From Doris montereyensis (taxonomy: Eukaryota > Mollusca > Gastropoda > Nudibranchia > Dorididae), in the NCBI GenBank assembly GCA_037039925.1, contig JAXRKP010000272.1, forward strand, positions 152,501 through 216,500: a stretch of DNA of 64,000 bases, read 5' to 3'. The position numbers and the translations under genes are program-made. Under the pieces are notes generated by a model. The model was not told where the DNA came from and did no database searches. It worked only from the letters and a program-made list of their open reading frames with translations. This document shows, one piece after another, positions 11,320 to 24,629 of the stretch; position 1 is the first letter of the stretch, and each line of letters begins with the position of its first letter.

Positions 11320-11612
11320 AGATAACCTTTGGTCGTTTTAGACAACCCCATACAAACCACAATCTCACTGTCACTGTTCATTTAAGATAACCTTTGGCAC
11401 CGTGTACGACACAACCCCATACAAACCACAATCTCAACTGTCACTATTCATTTGAAATAACTTTTGACACCTTTACGACACAATCCCATACAAACCACAA
11501 TCTCACTGTCACTGTTCATTTGAAATAACCTTTGACACCGTTTACGACACAATCTCATACAAACGACAATCTCACTGTCACTGCTCATTTGAGATAACCT
11601 TTGGCGCCTTTA
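11320..11612 (+). repeat. ~69-bp tandem repeat, about 4 copies
   Basis: Units start ATAACCTTTGRCACC and contain CCCATACAAACCACAATCTC and TGTCACTGTTCATTTG. Four copies and a partial fifth can be aligned, with small indels. Confidence 0.9.
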
Positions 11613-12450
11613 AGAGACCCATTTTAAGAAGAGAAGAGGATTCCCCACCCACGCCAATAAAGCGACGAGAGCTTACTGCATGATGTCATCTGGAAGCAAA
11701 TTTAGAAGAAGACCATTGCCTACTACACTGCCGGTGGTGATTGATAAACATCTCCCCAGCCTAGCGGAGCAAGCAAAACTTAAAGCGAGGATTACCTGAA
11801 CAAACTTTGGTCAATCGCCTGAGACCGAAAACAGGGAAGGATCATATTAGGGAAAATGAGAGAGAAAAGAGACAGACAGACAGAGAGAGACAGACAGACA
11901 GAGACAGCTGAGGCAGTCTTGTCCGAAGACCAGGCTGCGACACAGCTATACGTCAGTGAATCATACAACTCCATGTGCGGCCTCTCCTCCTGCTACCAGC
12001 CATACAGGTGATGGCCAGGTGCTGCCCCAGTTGTCTTTGACGTCACAACATAATTAATTGCTCCTGGCGTTCAAACAAGGAAACACAAAACAAAGCAAAA
12101 ATGCAAAGACAAAACAAAAAAAGCCTGTGCGACTACAATGGCGTTATATTATGTAATATTAAGATGATAGATTCTGGTGTGATAAATATTGCCGCTACAG
12201 ATTTGAAATTTGAGTTTAGTAGACATTGCGCGTGTGTGTGTGTGTGTGTTGTGTGTATGAGCTTCACGGGCTTGTATGATAATATGTGCCAGACTTTTGC
12301 CGGGTTAGTGTAGATTATTATATGCGCGGCATGAATGAATGACGGAAGGGATAAGACAGTGCTGTCATTTAGACAGGATCCAGTGTGTCCAGTTGCCGGC
12401 GACACCGGGGTAGAAATCAGAGCTCGTATCGACAGACCAAGCTCAGCCTT
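11613..12450. other. Unique sequence with short GA/GACA and GT tracts
   Basis: A GACA/GAGA-rich tract lies at 11860-11908 and a (GT)n near 12232-12252. No gene was recognised. Confidence 0.45.
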
Positions 12451-12464
12451 TGTGTCATTCCAGT

Positions 12465-12760
12465 AAGGAGACCGGTGGCTCAGAGCTAAGGTGTCAGCCT
12501 CTGAACCAGGTCGTGGGTTCGCACCGACAGGCTGAAATTTTTCCCAAGATCTTCTTCTTTTTTTTAAGTAAGTCCTCCCTCTTCGGTCCAGGTAGGTGGA
12601 TCGACATCTAGTTCTATCGGAGATGAACGATATAAATAAAGTCCAGTGTGCACAAACAACACAATGTGCACGTTAAAAATCCATTGGCTGCGTACAGGGC
12701 AGTCCGTGCAAAATTGAAACTTCCTGCCGAATATTGCCATAGTTTTGTGAAAATTCAATC
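12465..12760 (+). mobile_element. SINE-A copy, tail degraded
   Basis: The tRNA-like head has an A-box-like GTGGCTCAGAGCTAAGG and a B-box GGGTTCGCACC (about 12476-12524). Then come the core landmarks GTCCAGGTAGGTGGATCGAC, CTAGTTCTATCGGAGATG, GTGCACGTTAAA and GGGCAGTCCGTGCAAA. The characteristic GTGGGTAAATCAAA tail is missing, so this is a 3'-truncated or decayed copy. It is presumably transcribed by RNA polymerase III when active. Confidence 0.8.
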
Positions 12761-12852
12761 ATAAATGTCTTTCCGAAATATCTAGAAGTCAAACAAGATC
12801 ATCAGGATACAAAGATCCCATTTTAAAAAAAAAAAGAGCAATAAAGTATAAA

Positions 12853-13115
12853 GCAGGTGCCAAGTAGCTCATTCAATAGAGTGGCTGACTACCATTCAGA
12901 AGGCCCGCGTTCGATTCCCAGTTCGGGCACATTTTTCTGGCCCTTTTGACCCAACAGCGAAATAGGTAGTTCGGTCTTCTCCGACTTGGCGAAAGTAAAG
13001 GCGGCGTGGAAAGCAATAACATTCTACCACAAGTCGTATGCCTAGACAAATCAGGATTCTACTCCTGAAAGCCTTACGCTCAACTCCGAGTATTGGACTC
13101 GCTTTGTTTGTTTAG
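12853..13115 (+). mobile_element. SINE-B: tRNA-headed element, single copy
   Basis: 12857-12931 folds partly like a tRNA: GTGCC at the 5' end pairs with GGCAC at the 3' end, and CTGA/TCAG encloses a 7-base anticodon-like loop with T at the position before ACC. The A-box region is TAGCTCATTCAATAGAGTGG and the B-box is GTTCGATTCCC. The T-stem pairs poorly, so a functional tRNA gene is unlikely. The following ~180 bp (AAAGGCGGCGTGGAAAGCAA and so on) reads like a SINE body. Confidence 0.45.
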
Positions 13116-13700
13116 TCTGAGTACGAGTACTTACACTGTTGTGTGGATTCGAGTAATTTGCAAGTACAGCCACAGGGGCAATAATTATGCCTTGACCCCG
13201 TGATGTCAGTGGAAAGCTATGCCCAATGTCTTATCGACACCGTACCAGTATATTTCTTTCCTCTTATCTCCCTTGGACTTTCCACGGCCTTGCAGCAGCC
13301 GTCCTCTCCAAAGCGTGATAGTATTGTGTGACCCCCTACTACCTGCCATGGTACAAGTAGGTAAATGACTTGACCTCTACCCTAGCTCAAAAGTACATGA
13401 CGTCTGTGGGTCCGGTTGAAAGGGCGGTTGGAAGGACGGTTGGCGGGGACTGCTGGTGGCTCATACTGCCTTCCTTTGCATTTTTTTGTTGTTGTTTTAT
13501 TTTTGGCACGTTGTCTTACATCTTGCTGTCTTCTCTCAATTCATTCTTAAAACATTGCAAGTGTTGGAGGTTTGCAAACTCCTTTCTTCTTCCTATCTCT
13601 TCTAATCTTGCTGTTTGCTAAACACATCATGAATGTTGTTGGAGATGCATCCCAACGCTAAACAAAACAAAGAACCCCGAGGGCATTAGCCTTTTTCTGT
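13116..13700. other. Unique sequence, nothing recognised
   Basis: The 83-codon plus frame at 13370-13621 is hydrophobic toward its end but has no recognisable family. Confidence 0.4.
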
Positions 13701-13710
13701 GTGAGCAATG

Positions 13711-14040
13711 TGCACTGCCACGCCACCTATGCGTACTGCCACGCCACCTATGCGTACTGCCACGCCACCTATGCGTACTGGCACGCCACCTATGTGTACT
13801 GCCACGCCACCTATGCGTACTGCCACGCCACCTATGCGTACTGGCACGCCACCTATGCGTACTGCCACGCCACCTATGCGTACTGCCACGCCACCTATGC
13901 GTACTGCCACGCCACCTATGTGTACTGCCACGCCACCTATGTGTACTGCCACGCCACCTATGCGTACTGGCACGCCACCTATGCGTACTGCCACGCCACC
14001 TATGCGTACTGGCACGCCACCTATGTGTACTGCCACGCCA
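13711..14040 (+). repeat. 21-bp minisatellite, ~16 copies
   Basis: The unit is TGCCACGCCACCTATGCGTA plus C. Two variable sites (GCC/GGC and GCG/GTG) alternate among copies. Because 21 is a multiple of 3 and no unit frame contains a stop, several frames stay open on both strands for 110-160 codons, giving TATPPMR, CHATYAY or RWRGSTH repeats. I regard these as non-coding. Confidence 0.95.
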
Positions 14041-14124
14041 TGAGGTGGCACTGGTGCGTGTTGCTTTCGTGTTATCCAATCCTAACTTTGTGACGATTCT
14101 AAACATGGTCTAACAGTTGACTCT

Positions 14125-14230
14125 CTGATTTGTGTTATACGTGGACTGATTTGTGTTCTACGTGGACTGATTTGTGTTCTACGTGGACTGATTTGTGTTA
14201 TACGTGGACTGATTTGTGTTATATGTGGAC
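14125..14230 (+). repeat. 21-bp tandem repeat, 5 copies
   Basis: The unit is CTGATTTGTGTTMTACGTGGA, here with M = A or C. It lies 85 bp after the previous 21-bp array but is unrelated in sequence. Confidence 0.9.
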
Positions 14231-14242
14231 TCAGGTTTGGTA

Positions 14243-14320
14243 GTTACACCGGTGGCCTGATGGTTAGGCTGTTGGATTCGGTATCATGAGGTCCTGGATT
14301 CGAATACTGGGAGTCCACAA
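14243..14320 (+). mobile_element. tRNA-like SINE head (SINE-C type)
   Basis: CCGGTGGCCTGATGGTTAGG resembles an A-box region and GGATTCGAATACTGG a B-box, spaced as in a Leu/Ser-type tRNA. It resembles the heads at 42160 and 51370. The body is absent, and a 37-bp satellite follows directly. Confidence 0.55.
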
Positions 14321-14321
14321 T

Positions 14322-14624
14322 CTTACGGTTTTGGTGTAATTCACCGTGGTGTAATTCACCGACTACACAATATTACGGTTTGGTGGTGTAATTCACCGAC
14401 TACACAATCTTACGATTTGGTGGTGTAATTCACCGACTACACGATATTACGGTTTGGTGGTGTAATTCACCGACTACACGATATTACGGTTTGGTGGTGT
14501 AATTCACCGACTACACGATATTACGGTTTGGTGGTGTAATTCACCGACTACACGATATTACGGTTTGGTGGTGTAATTCACCGACTACACAATCCCCCAC
14601 TTGATGACTACACAATCCCCCACT
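14322..14624 (+). repeat. 37-bp tandem repeat, ~7 copies
   Basis: The unit contains TACGGTTTGGTGGTGTAATT and CACCGACTACACGATAT. The first copy is shortened and the array ends in two copies of a derived ~20-bp piece (GACTACACAATCCCCCACTT). Each unit has a small GGTG...CACC inverted motif. Confidence 0.9.
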
Positions 14625-15097
14625 TAGGTGCCAGTGAGTACTGTCGTCAACTACCGAAAGAGCAAAAGCCGCGTCACATTCAAAGACGTGACAGTCTTGG
14701 AGGAACTTTAGCTTAAAAACTTGAGCCTTTTGGAATCAGCTCGGGGAAACTTGTTGACTGCCGGCTTTTCCTACTTTCCCACTCTTTTGTCGTCTGCTTT
14801 TGATTCCTGGCACCCCTGTAGACTGTTCCACTCTAAGCGAGCTGGCTGGCGTTGACATTTTCCTTCTCGTCCATTGTCACGTGGTAATCCGAACTATCGA
14901 TATAGCTATTATATCAAAGGTCCCGCGGGGCGACATCATGTGTTTATCGATAGCCTGTGTTGATATTTTCTTACGCGTATGATCTCTTTCTACGCCAGCA
15001 TGGGGCGGCTGCTTAAAGGGTTGACTGGCACCGCGGTCGTGGCAAATATTTAAATAGAAGCTATTAACAGCGTGTCCCGTAATTGACAAGCCTACAG
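14625..15097. other. Unique sequence, nothing recognised
   Basis: No array, transposon or gene was recognised. Confidence 0.4.
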
Positions 15098-15930
<833 letters not shown>

Positions 15931-15934
15931 TAAG

Positions 15935-16216
<282 letters not shown>

Positions 16217-16278
16217 GAATTCGAATCTCTATACATGTATACATATAATATAATACATGTATATACAATGTATACATG

Positions 16279-16283
<5 letters not shown>

Positions 16284-16364
<81 letters not shown>
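16284..16364. repeat. (AT)n microsatellite
   Basis: About 80 bp of pure AT dinucleotide, self-complementary. Confidence 0.95.
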
Positions 16365-16367
<3 letters not shown>

Positions 16368-16701
16368 ATGTTATACATAGATGATTCATAAATCGTGTAC
16401 ACCTCCATTTGCTATGCCCTCTTCCATACATGACGAAATCAGAGTAACTTCCCCTTGACGTGTTATCACAAGACAAAAACTCAAACAGTTTATACAGGAA
16501 GGTGACGGGTGGCCACGTGGAAGTCCCAGGTTCCAATCTGCCTGTTGCTCTTGTTTATCCGGTCTTCCTCCGTACGGGTCTTTCACACCCATTTCACCCC
16601 CTCTACTGTTACTCTGTAGTGACACGCTTGTAGTATGGGCATTTCCTCTTATTGGCATCTGCTCTTTAGAGATGGAGCATATTGTATTGTGCACACCACA
16701 T

Positions 16702-16920
16702 TATCAGACCGGAACGATTTGTCAGAACGATACATTGGCTGTTTGGATACGCTGCAAGCAGAATCTATCAGACCGAAACGATTTGTCGGAACGATAAATT
16801 GGCTGTTTAGAGACGCTGCCAGCAGAATCTATCAGACTCGACGATTTGTCGAAACGATACATTGGCTGCTTGGAGACACTGAGCAGAACCTATCAGACTT
16901 GACGATTTGCCGGGACGATG
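16702..16920 (+). repeat. 64-bp tandem repeat, 3.4 copies
   Basis: Units start TATCAGACCGAAACGATTTG and contain ATTGGCTGTTTAGAGACGCT and GCAGAATC. Later copies have small deletions. Confidence 0.9.
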
Positions 16921-17285
16921 CTTCCAAAACCAGACGATGAAATCACTGGAGCAGATTCAATCCGATGACCATCTTGAGGAGCGAAGTGTCTTCTGTCTGT
17001 CTGTCTATCTATCTGCATGCAGCGCATTGACAAAGTAGCGAACAACACGCATGCTGACCGAGAGAGGAAGCCAATAAACACTGTTCGCTAACCTTGGAAC
17101 ATTGAAAGCTCTTTTATTGAGGGGTGGTACAATAGGAAAATAATAAATCTAGGTTTCTTTTACGGGAAAGAAAGTGAAAAAGGAGAAAGAAAACAAGTTA
17201 TATAAAAAAACGTATATCTGCACCTTTGGGTTGAGTAATAAATGTCACTGTTTGATTCCTCGTGTCATTTTAGCCTCTATGACAC
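16921..17285. other. Unique sequence, nothing recognised
   Basis: A short (CTGT)n/(CTAT)n tract lies near 16993-17012. No gene was recognised. Confidence 0.4.
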
Positions 17286-17289
17286 TTTG

Positions 17290-17340
17290 CGCATTGGTAC
17301 CGGTAGTTCAGTGGGTAGAGCGTGTAGAGGCCATTGGTGA
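17290..17340 (+). mobile_element. Partial tRNA-like SINE head
   Basis: GGTAGTTCAGTGGGTAGAGC is a good A-box/D-arm match but no B-box follows before unrelated sequence. It is probably a truncated SINE. Confidence 0.35.
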
Positions 17341-17481
17341 TATTTACACACCTTCTTTGATTTGATTTTGATCTTTTAGCTTATTCGGTTGATAACGAAA
17401 ATCGATAGATCAGATAAGCTTAAAGCAGTTAAAGGATAATTCTTCATCTTTTGTCCCCACACAAACAGGAAAGGGGGGGTG

Positions 17482-17790
17482 ATTTGGGTTAAAGGGCTCG
17501 GCGCTGTCCATTGGCATCGTGTCGGCCTCTGAAACAAAAACTCGGCGCGGCAGGTTGAAATGTTTCCTCGATTATTTTCGAGTAATACCTACCACCCCCA
17601 CCCCCTCGTCCAGGTAGGTGGATCGACACCTAGTCCCATAGGAGACGGACGATAAAAAGAGGTCTCGTGTGCAGATCACATCACTCTGCGCACGTTAAAT
17701 ATCCCTTGGCTGTTTACAGGGCAGTCTGGGCAAAAATTAAATTTTGTAGTCGTGGACGTGGGTAAAAATCAAATCAGATCGAAGTCTACA
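17482..17790 (+). mobile_element. SINE-A copy with degraded head
   Basis: The head has lost its B-box. The core is well preserved: GTCCAGGTAGGTGGATCGAC, CCTAGTCCCATAGGAGACGG, GTGCAGATCACATCACTCTG, GCACGTTAAATATCCCTTGG, TGTTTACAGGGCAGTCTGGG. It ends in GTGGGTAAAAATCAAATC, the family's A-rich tail. Confidence 0.85.
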
Positions 17791-17810
17791 CAGACAAAAA
17801 AAAGCTCTAC

Positions 17811-18534
17811 GGATGGTGTGTTTCCACACGCAATACATGCAATACGGACGGTGTGTTTCCACACGCAATACATGCAATACGGACGGTGTGTTTCCACATG
17901 CAATACATGCAATACGGATGGTGTGTTTCCACACGCAATACATGCAATACGGATGGTGTGTTTCCACACACAATACATGCAATACGGATGGTGTGTTTCC
18001 ACACGCAATACATGCAATACGGACGGTGTGTTTCCACACGCAATACATGCAATACGGACGGTGTGTTTCCACATGCAATACGGAAGGTGTGTTTCCACAC
18101 GCAATACATGCAATGCGGATGGTGTGTTTCCACACGCAATACATGCAATACGGACGGTGTGTTTCCACACGCAATACATGCAATACGGATGGTGTGTTTC
18201 CGCACGCAATACATGAAATACGGATGGTGTGTTTCCACACGCAATACATGCAATACGGATGGTGTGTTTCCCACGCAATACATGCAATACGGATGGTGTG
18301 TTTCCACATGCAATACGGACGGTGTGTTTCCACACGCAATACATGCAATACGGATGGTGTGTTTCCACACGCAATACATGCAATACGGATGGTGTGTTTC
18401 CACACGCAATACATGCAATACGGATGGTGTGTTTCCACATGCAATACGGATGGTGTGTTTCCACATGCAATACGGATGGTGTGTTTCCACATGCAATACG
18501 GATGGTGTGTTTCCACACGCAATACATGCAATAC
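17811..18534 (+). repeat. 35/26-bp minisatellite, 22 copies
   Basis: The long unit (35 bp) contains CGGATGGTGTGTTTCCACAC and GCAATACATGCAATA. A 26-bp form lacks 9 bp and occurs singly or in runs (for example near 18436-18505). The lost 9 bp is one of two tandem GCAATACAT/GCAATACGG-like pieces inside the unit. Open frames of 120-290 codons on both strands are by-products of the array. Confidence 0.95.
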
Positions 18535-18697
18535 TGTAGCCTACTACTGTTTGGCATGAGTTTTGCCGGAGCGTCAAATTGTCCCGGAACGCCGTGTGGT
18601 TGACGCCCTCTGTTTATCCAAGCTTGCAATCGGTGTGAATGTCGGCCTCGGGCCCCGGTTTGTCCCTATGCGACTCTTGTACTCCGCCCTCTTGTCC

Positions 18698-18832
18698 GGG
18701 CGCTGTTGGTAGGTCCTACTTCTTTCCTTTCCTTCTTTCACTTTTCTTTCATCTTGACGTTTCCTCTTCGTTCACCATTAGATCACCGCAATGGTGGACA
18801 AGGTAAATTTCAAAGAAACAAACCACCCTCAT
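18698..18832 (+). mobile_element. Element X copy
   Basis: A near-complete copy: GGCGCTGTTGGTAGGTCCTA, CTTCTTTCCTTTCC, CATCTTGACGTTTCCTCTTC, TTAGATCACCGCAATGGTGG, AAGGTAAATTTCAAAGAAAC. Together with the copies at 55540 and 49750 it is a good reference for the consensus. Confidence 0.8.
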
Positions 18833-18910
18833 GAAACAATAATTTTACACTGGATTTCGGAGTTTGTTTGGAATGCGAAAAATCGCGGATAAAATATGCT
18901 ATAGGAAACA

Positions 18911-20593
18911 GTGCTATATTTAGTGTAATATGGTAATGTAATGGTGAAAGGTATATACGGTGCTAGATTTAGTCTATATCGTAATGTAATGGTGAAAGGT
19001 GTATACGGTGCTAGATTTAGTCTATATCATAATGTAATGGTGAAAGGTGTATACGGTGCTAGATTTAGTCTATATCATAATGTAATGGTGAAAGGTGTAT
19101 ACAGTGCTAGATTTAGTCTATATCATAATGTAATGGTGAAAGGTGTATACAGTGCTAGATTTAGTCTACAGCATAATGTAATGGTGAAAGGTGTATGCGG
19201 TGCTAGATTTAGTCTACAGCATAATGTAATGATGAAAGGTGTATACGGTGCTAGATTTAGTCTACAGCATAATGTAATGGTGAAAGGTGTATACGGTTCT
19301 AGATTTAGTCTACATCATAATGTGATGGTGAAAGGTGTATACGGTGCTAGATTTAGTCTACAGCATAATGTAATGATGAAAGGTGTATACGGTGCTAGAT
19401 TTAGTGTAATATCATAATGTAATGGTGAAAGGTGTATACGGTGCTAGATCTAGTGTAATATCATAATGTAATGATGAAAGGTGTATACGGTGCTAGATTT
19501 AGTGTAATATCATAATGTAATGGTGAAAGGTGTATACAGTGCTAGATTTAGTCTATCGTAATGTAATGATAATGTAATGATGAAAGGTGTATACAGTGCT
19601 AGATTTAGTGTAATATCATAATGTAATGATGAAAGGTGTATACGGTGCTAGATTTAGTGTAATATCATAATGTAATGATGAAAGGTGTATACGGTGCTAG
19701 ATTTAGTGTAATATCATAATGTAATGGTGAAAGGTGTATACGGTGCTAGATTTAGTCTATATCGTAATGTAATGATGAAAGGTGTATACGGTGCTAGATT
19801 TAGTCTATATCATAATGTAATGGTGAAAGGTGTATACAGTGCTAGATTTAGTGTAATATCGTAATGTCATGATGAAAGGTATATACGGTGCTATATTTAG
19901 TCTATATCGTAATGTCATGATGAAAGGTGTATACGGTGCTAGATTTAGTCTATATCGTAATGTCATGATGAAAGGTGTATACGGTGCTAGATTTAGTCTA
20001 TATCATAATGTCATGATGAAAGGTGTATACGGTGCTAGATTTAGTCTATATCGTAATGTCATGATGAAAGGTGTATACGGTGCTAGATTTAGTCTACATC
20101 ATAATGTAATGGTCAAAGGTGTATACAGTGCTAGATTTAGTGTAATATCGTAATGTCATGATGAAAGGTATATACGGTGCTATATTTAGTGTAATATCGT
20201 AATGTAATGGTGAAAGGTGTATACGGTGCTAAATTTAGTGTAATATCGTAATGTAATGATGAAAAGGTGTATACAGTGCTAGATTTAGTCTATATCGTAA
20301 TGTAATGATGAAAGGTGTATACGGTGCTATATTTAGTGTAATATCGTAATGTAATGATGAAAGGTGTATACAGTGCTAGATTTAGTCTATATCGTAATGT
20401 AATGATGAAAGGTATATACGGTGCTATATTTAGTGTAATATCGTAATGTAATGGTGAAAGGTGTATACGGTGCTAGATTTAGTCTATATCGCAATGTAAT
20501 GATGAAAGGTGTATACAGTGCTATATTTAGTGTCATATCGTAATGTAATGATGAAAGGTGTATACGGTGCTATATTTAGTCTGTATCACAGTG
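18911..20593 (+). repeat. 48-bp satellite, ~35 copies
   Basis: The unit contains AATGTAATGGTGAAAGGTGT, ATACGGTGCTAGATTTAGTC and TATATCAT. Two subtypes exist, differing after the AGATTTAG part (TCTATATCRTAATG versus TGTAATATCRTAATG), and they occur in blocks. The TCTATATC blocks stay open (period 48, a multiple of 3) and give MVKGVYGARFSLYHNV-type frames at 18941-19417 and 19869-20153. The other subtype introduces stops. I do not regard this as coding. Confidence 0.95.
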
Positions 20594-20789
20594 TAAAGTG
20601 ACGATCTCATCCAGAGTTGCGCGTAGGGTTTCCAAGTGAACAGGTGGGCAGTGGCAGAGTTGACGTCACTCCGTTGTAATTTTCCAGGCGTATAATAATC
20701 CTAGAGGCAAGATTGGTTTCCAGGGCGTGAACAGGTATTAAAGTTTGCCTTTTGTTTTCCAGCCTCGTCATCTAGACACTCCCATTGTG

Positions 20790-21890
20790 GCATCAGTTGT
20801 CGTGGTAGTTTGCCATTGTTTTCCCATTTCTTAGTCTTTAGAGTCAGGCAAATGGCATCACGTGGTAGTATGCCATTGTTTTCCACGTCGTCTAGACACA
20901 TGGCATAATGTGGTAGTTTGCCATTGTTTTCCACGTGTCATGTTTCTAGACACATGTGCATAATGTGGTCCACACCCAAGTTTACCATTGTTTTCCACGT
21001 CTTTCTAGACACATGGCATAATGTGGTATGTTCTAGACATGGCATAATGTGGTAGTTTGCCATTGTTTTCCATGTCTTCTAGACACATGTCATAATGTGG
21101 TAGCTAGACATGTCTTCTAGACACATGGCACATGTGGTAAATTGTGACATCTAGACACATGGCATAATGTGGTATTTGCCATTGTTTTCCATGTCTTCTA
21201 GACACATGGCATAATGTGAAAGTTTGCCATTGTTTTCCATCCTGCTTCTTTCTAGACACATGGCATCACGTGGTAGTTTGCCATTGTTTTCCACGTCAGG
21301 AATGGCGTGGTAGTTTGCCATTGTTTTCCACGTCGTCTGCAAATGGCATCACGTGGTAGTTTGCCATTGTTTTCCATGTCTAGGCACATGGCATAGACAG
21401 TTTGCATGTTTTCACGTCTTCTAGACAAATGGCATCACGTGGTAGTTTGCCATTGTTTTCCATTGTCTTCTAGACACATGGCATAATGTGGTAGTTTGCC
21501 ATTGTTTTCCACGTGTCTAGACACATGGCATCATGTGGTAGTTTGCCATTGTTTTGTCATCTAGACACATGGCATAATGTGGTAGTTTGCCATTGTTTTC
21601 CATGTCTTCTAGACACATGGCATCATGTGGTAGTTTGCCATTGTTTTCCACGTCTTCTAGACACATGGCATAATGTGGTAGTTTACCATTGTTTTCCACG
21701 TCTTTAGACCATTCACGTGGTAGTTTACCATTGTTTTCCATGTCTTCTCTAGTAGTTTGCCATTGTTTTCCATGTCTTCTAGACACATGGCATAATGTGG
21801 TAGTTTGCCATTGTTTTTGTCTTTTCAAAACCGTCTCAATGGCATTTGGCTGGTAGTTTTGTCTTCTAGACACATGGCCGTAATGTGGGA
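20790..21890 (+). repeat. 48-bp satellite, ~20 copies, irregular
   Basis: The unit contains CATGTCTTCTAGACACATGG, CATAATGTGGTAGTTTGCCA and TTGTTTTC, with a CATCACGTGG variant. Many copies are truncated or internally deleted. The minus strand reads MENNGKLPHYAMCLED in places because the period is a multiple of 3. The sequence is unrelated to the 48-bp array just upstream. Confidence 0.9.
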
Positions 21891-23080
21891 ATAATAGAAT
21901 TTACATGGCATAATGTGGTTCTGTTTGCCAATTGTCATCCACTGTTTCTAAACGGCATGAGTCTTTTTGAAATTTTGCTTCAAGACAGCGACCGCTTCTA
22001 AACAAATGGCATCCAAAACTGAAATTAACATTGTTTTCCACGTGATGACAATTTGTGGTAGTTTGCCATAGATAAACCAAAGACAATCCAACCATTCTAA
22101 AAACATGTGGTCAAATTAATGCCATTGTTTTCCAGATCTATCCTAAACAATCCAACATTCCAAAACTTGCCATTGTTTTCGTCTTCATAGATCTATAAAC
22201 ATCAATGTGGTAGTTTACCATTGTTTTAAACAATCATCAAGTTTGCCATTGTTTTCCTTCTCACATGGCAAAACATTGTTTTCCACGTCGTCTAACAATC
22301 ATCAAGTTTGCCAAAAAATGAAAGTCGTCTTCTAGATTTTCAAACAATCCAATGGCCAAAAACTGGTATCCATTTAATGAAAGGGGTCTCTAGATCTATA
22401 CAAAACAATCAACCATTCCAAAAAACTTGTATCCTAATGAAAGCTTTCGTCTTCTGATCTATGCCTAAACGTTCCAACAATTAAAAAACTTGTTTGCCAA
22501 TTTAATGAGTTTTTTCTTTGATCTATTGTTGACAAACAGCGACCGCTTCCAGGAATGAAACTCTCCAAAAACTGAAATTAACATTCCACCCTTTCTGATA
22601 GTCACAACTAAGGCGATCTTTTAATGAAAGTTTTTAGATCTATACCTAAACAATCCAACCTTTACGTTTGCAATTTTTTTAATCTTCTGCTTGTATCTGA
22701 AACTAGATCTATACCTAAACAATCCAACCATTCCAAAAACTTGTATCAATTTTGAAAGCAGATCTATACCTAAACAATCCAACCTTTGCCAAAAACTAGG
22801 AGATCTTTCCAAAAACTTGTATCAATTTAATGAAAGCTTTCGTCTTCAGAGTGTTGTAGATTGCCTAAACAATCCAACCATTCCAAAAACTTGTGGAAAG
22901 CCTCTTCTTGTCAACCTTTCAAAAATTCTTCGATCTATACCTAAACAATCCAACCTTTCCAAAAACTTCAATTTAATGCTTTCGGACTTGTATCAATTTA
23001 AGATGTTACCTAAACAATCCAACCATTCCACTTGTATCAATTTAATGAAAGCCACTAGATCTGGACCAGGAACTTTTGGG
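21891..23080 (+). repeat. Degenerate ~66-bp repeat zone blended with the previous array
   Basis: Recurrent phrases are CTAAACAATCCAACCATTCC, AAAAACTTGTATCAATTTAA and TGAAAGCTTTCGTCTTC. In 21900-22520 these are interspersed with TTTGCCATTGTTTTCC pieces of the 48-bp array. Spacing is irregular, so copy number is uncertain. Confidence 0.75.
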
Positions 23081-23084
23081 GTTT

Positions 23085-23212
23085 TGTGGGGACTGCCCTC
23101 TTAGCAGCTAGGAGATCTTTAACTTGCACAGAATGCACACGGACCTCCTTGTTTTCCGTCTTCGAAAGAAATCAAGGAAAGGGGGGTAAATTGCTCAAGA
23201 AATCAACCATTG
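23085..23212. mobile_element. Chimeric remnant: SINE-A core (-) joined to Element X 3' end (+)
   Basis: GATCTTTAACTTGCACAGAATG and CACGGACCTCCTTGTTTTCC resemble the reverse complement of the SINE-A core. They are followed by GGGGGGTAAATTGCTCAAGAA, which resembles the Element X 3' end. The arrangement parallels 10985-11180. Confidence 0.45.
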
Positions 23213-23524
23213 GCGGGAATATAATACATTTAGATCTATAATATATACTTGATCACAATAGTTTATAACCGTAGAGAAAAGTGATTGATCTGGCGCTACA
23301 GAGCCAACATGAGTGAAGTGCTTTATTGGACCTCTTACCATTGTTGCCCGGGTCCCTTCATACCCAAGTACTATCTCTATGCTTCCACATACCATCATAG
23401 AGAGAGATTGATACTTTCTGTCATAATATGTATTACAGTACTCTGTACTTCAAATTCTTCCCAGTGTAAGCTTTACAGTCTTCTATATGTACTCCTCTCG
23501 TTTATGCACGTTCGTATGCTTTCA

Positions 23525-24234
<710 letters not shown>

Positions 24235-24246
24235 ATACACCCACGC

Positions 24247-24293
24247 GCGCACACACATACACACAATTTTCTTGCACTCGCTCGTCCGCCCGT

Positions 24294-24343
<50 letters not shown>
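24247..24343 (+). repeat. (CA)n microsatellite
   Basis: Short ACACAC tracts then a ~50-bp pure CA run at 24293-24343, directly after the CT array. Confidence 0.95.
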
Positions 24344-24345
<2 letters not shown>

Positions 24346-24629
24346 TTCTACCACCAAGGTAGATCATTACGGCCAATGTCGTCTTACCCCACTGACAGGT
24401 CCCCAGGTAGCAAGACAGCAATTACTTCCCTTTGTTTTCAATTTTTTTTTACACTCCAGCCATTCTGATTGTCTTTACCGTAAACCCTGACGCAAGAAAC
24501 CAGAAAATGCTCTCGCGCTGTTGGCCTTGTGGAATACCAAACTGCATACACGCCTGAATTCAAAACAGTGTGTTCTGCTATTGAATGTTATAAATAAGAC
24601 TCTTTCCTATCTGCAAAGGGGGACTCTTG

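Noticed and set aside
12857..12931. Functional tRNA gene
   Set aside because: Acceptor and anticodon stems partly pair, but the T-stem does not and a SINE-like body follows. It is better explained as a SINE head.
13627..14106. 159-codon RWRGSTH repeat protein and overlapping frames
   Set aside because: The 21-bp minisatellite keeps several frames open on both strands. No gene context.
17737..18629. Open frames of up to 286 codons (CVWKHTIRIACI-type repeats)
   Set aside because: They are products of the 35-bp minisatellite, open on both strands and in several frames at once, which is not expected of a real gene.
18941..20153. MVKGVYGARFSLYHNV repeat protein
   Set aside because: The 48-bp period is a multiple of 3. 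Other unit subtypes in the same array contain stops, and the frame begins and ends at subtype borders, not at gene signals.
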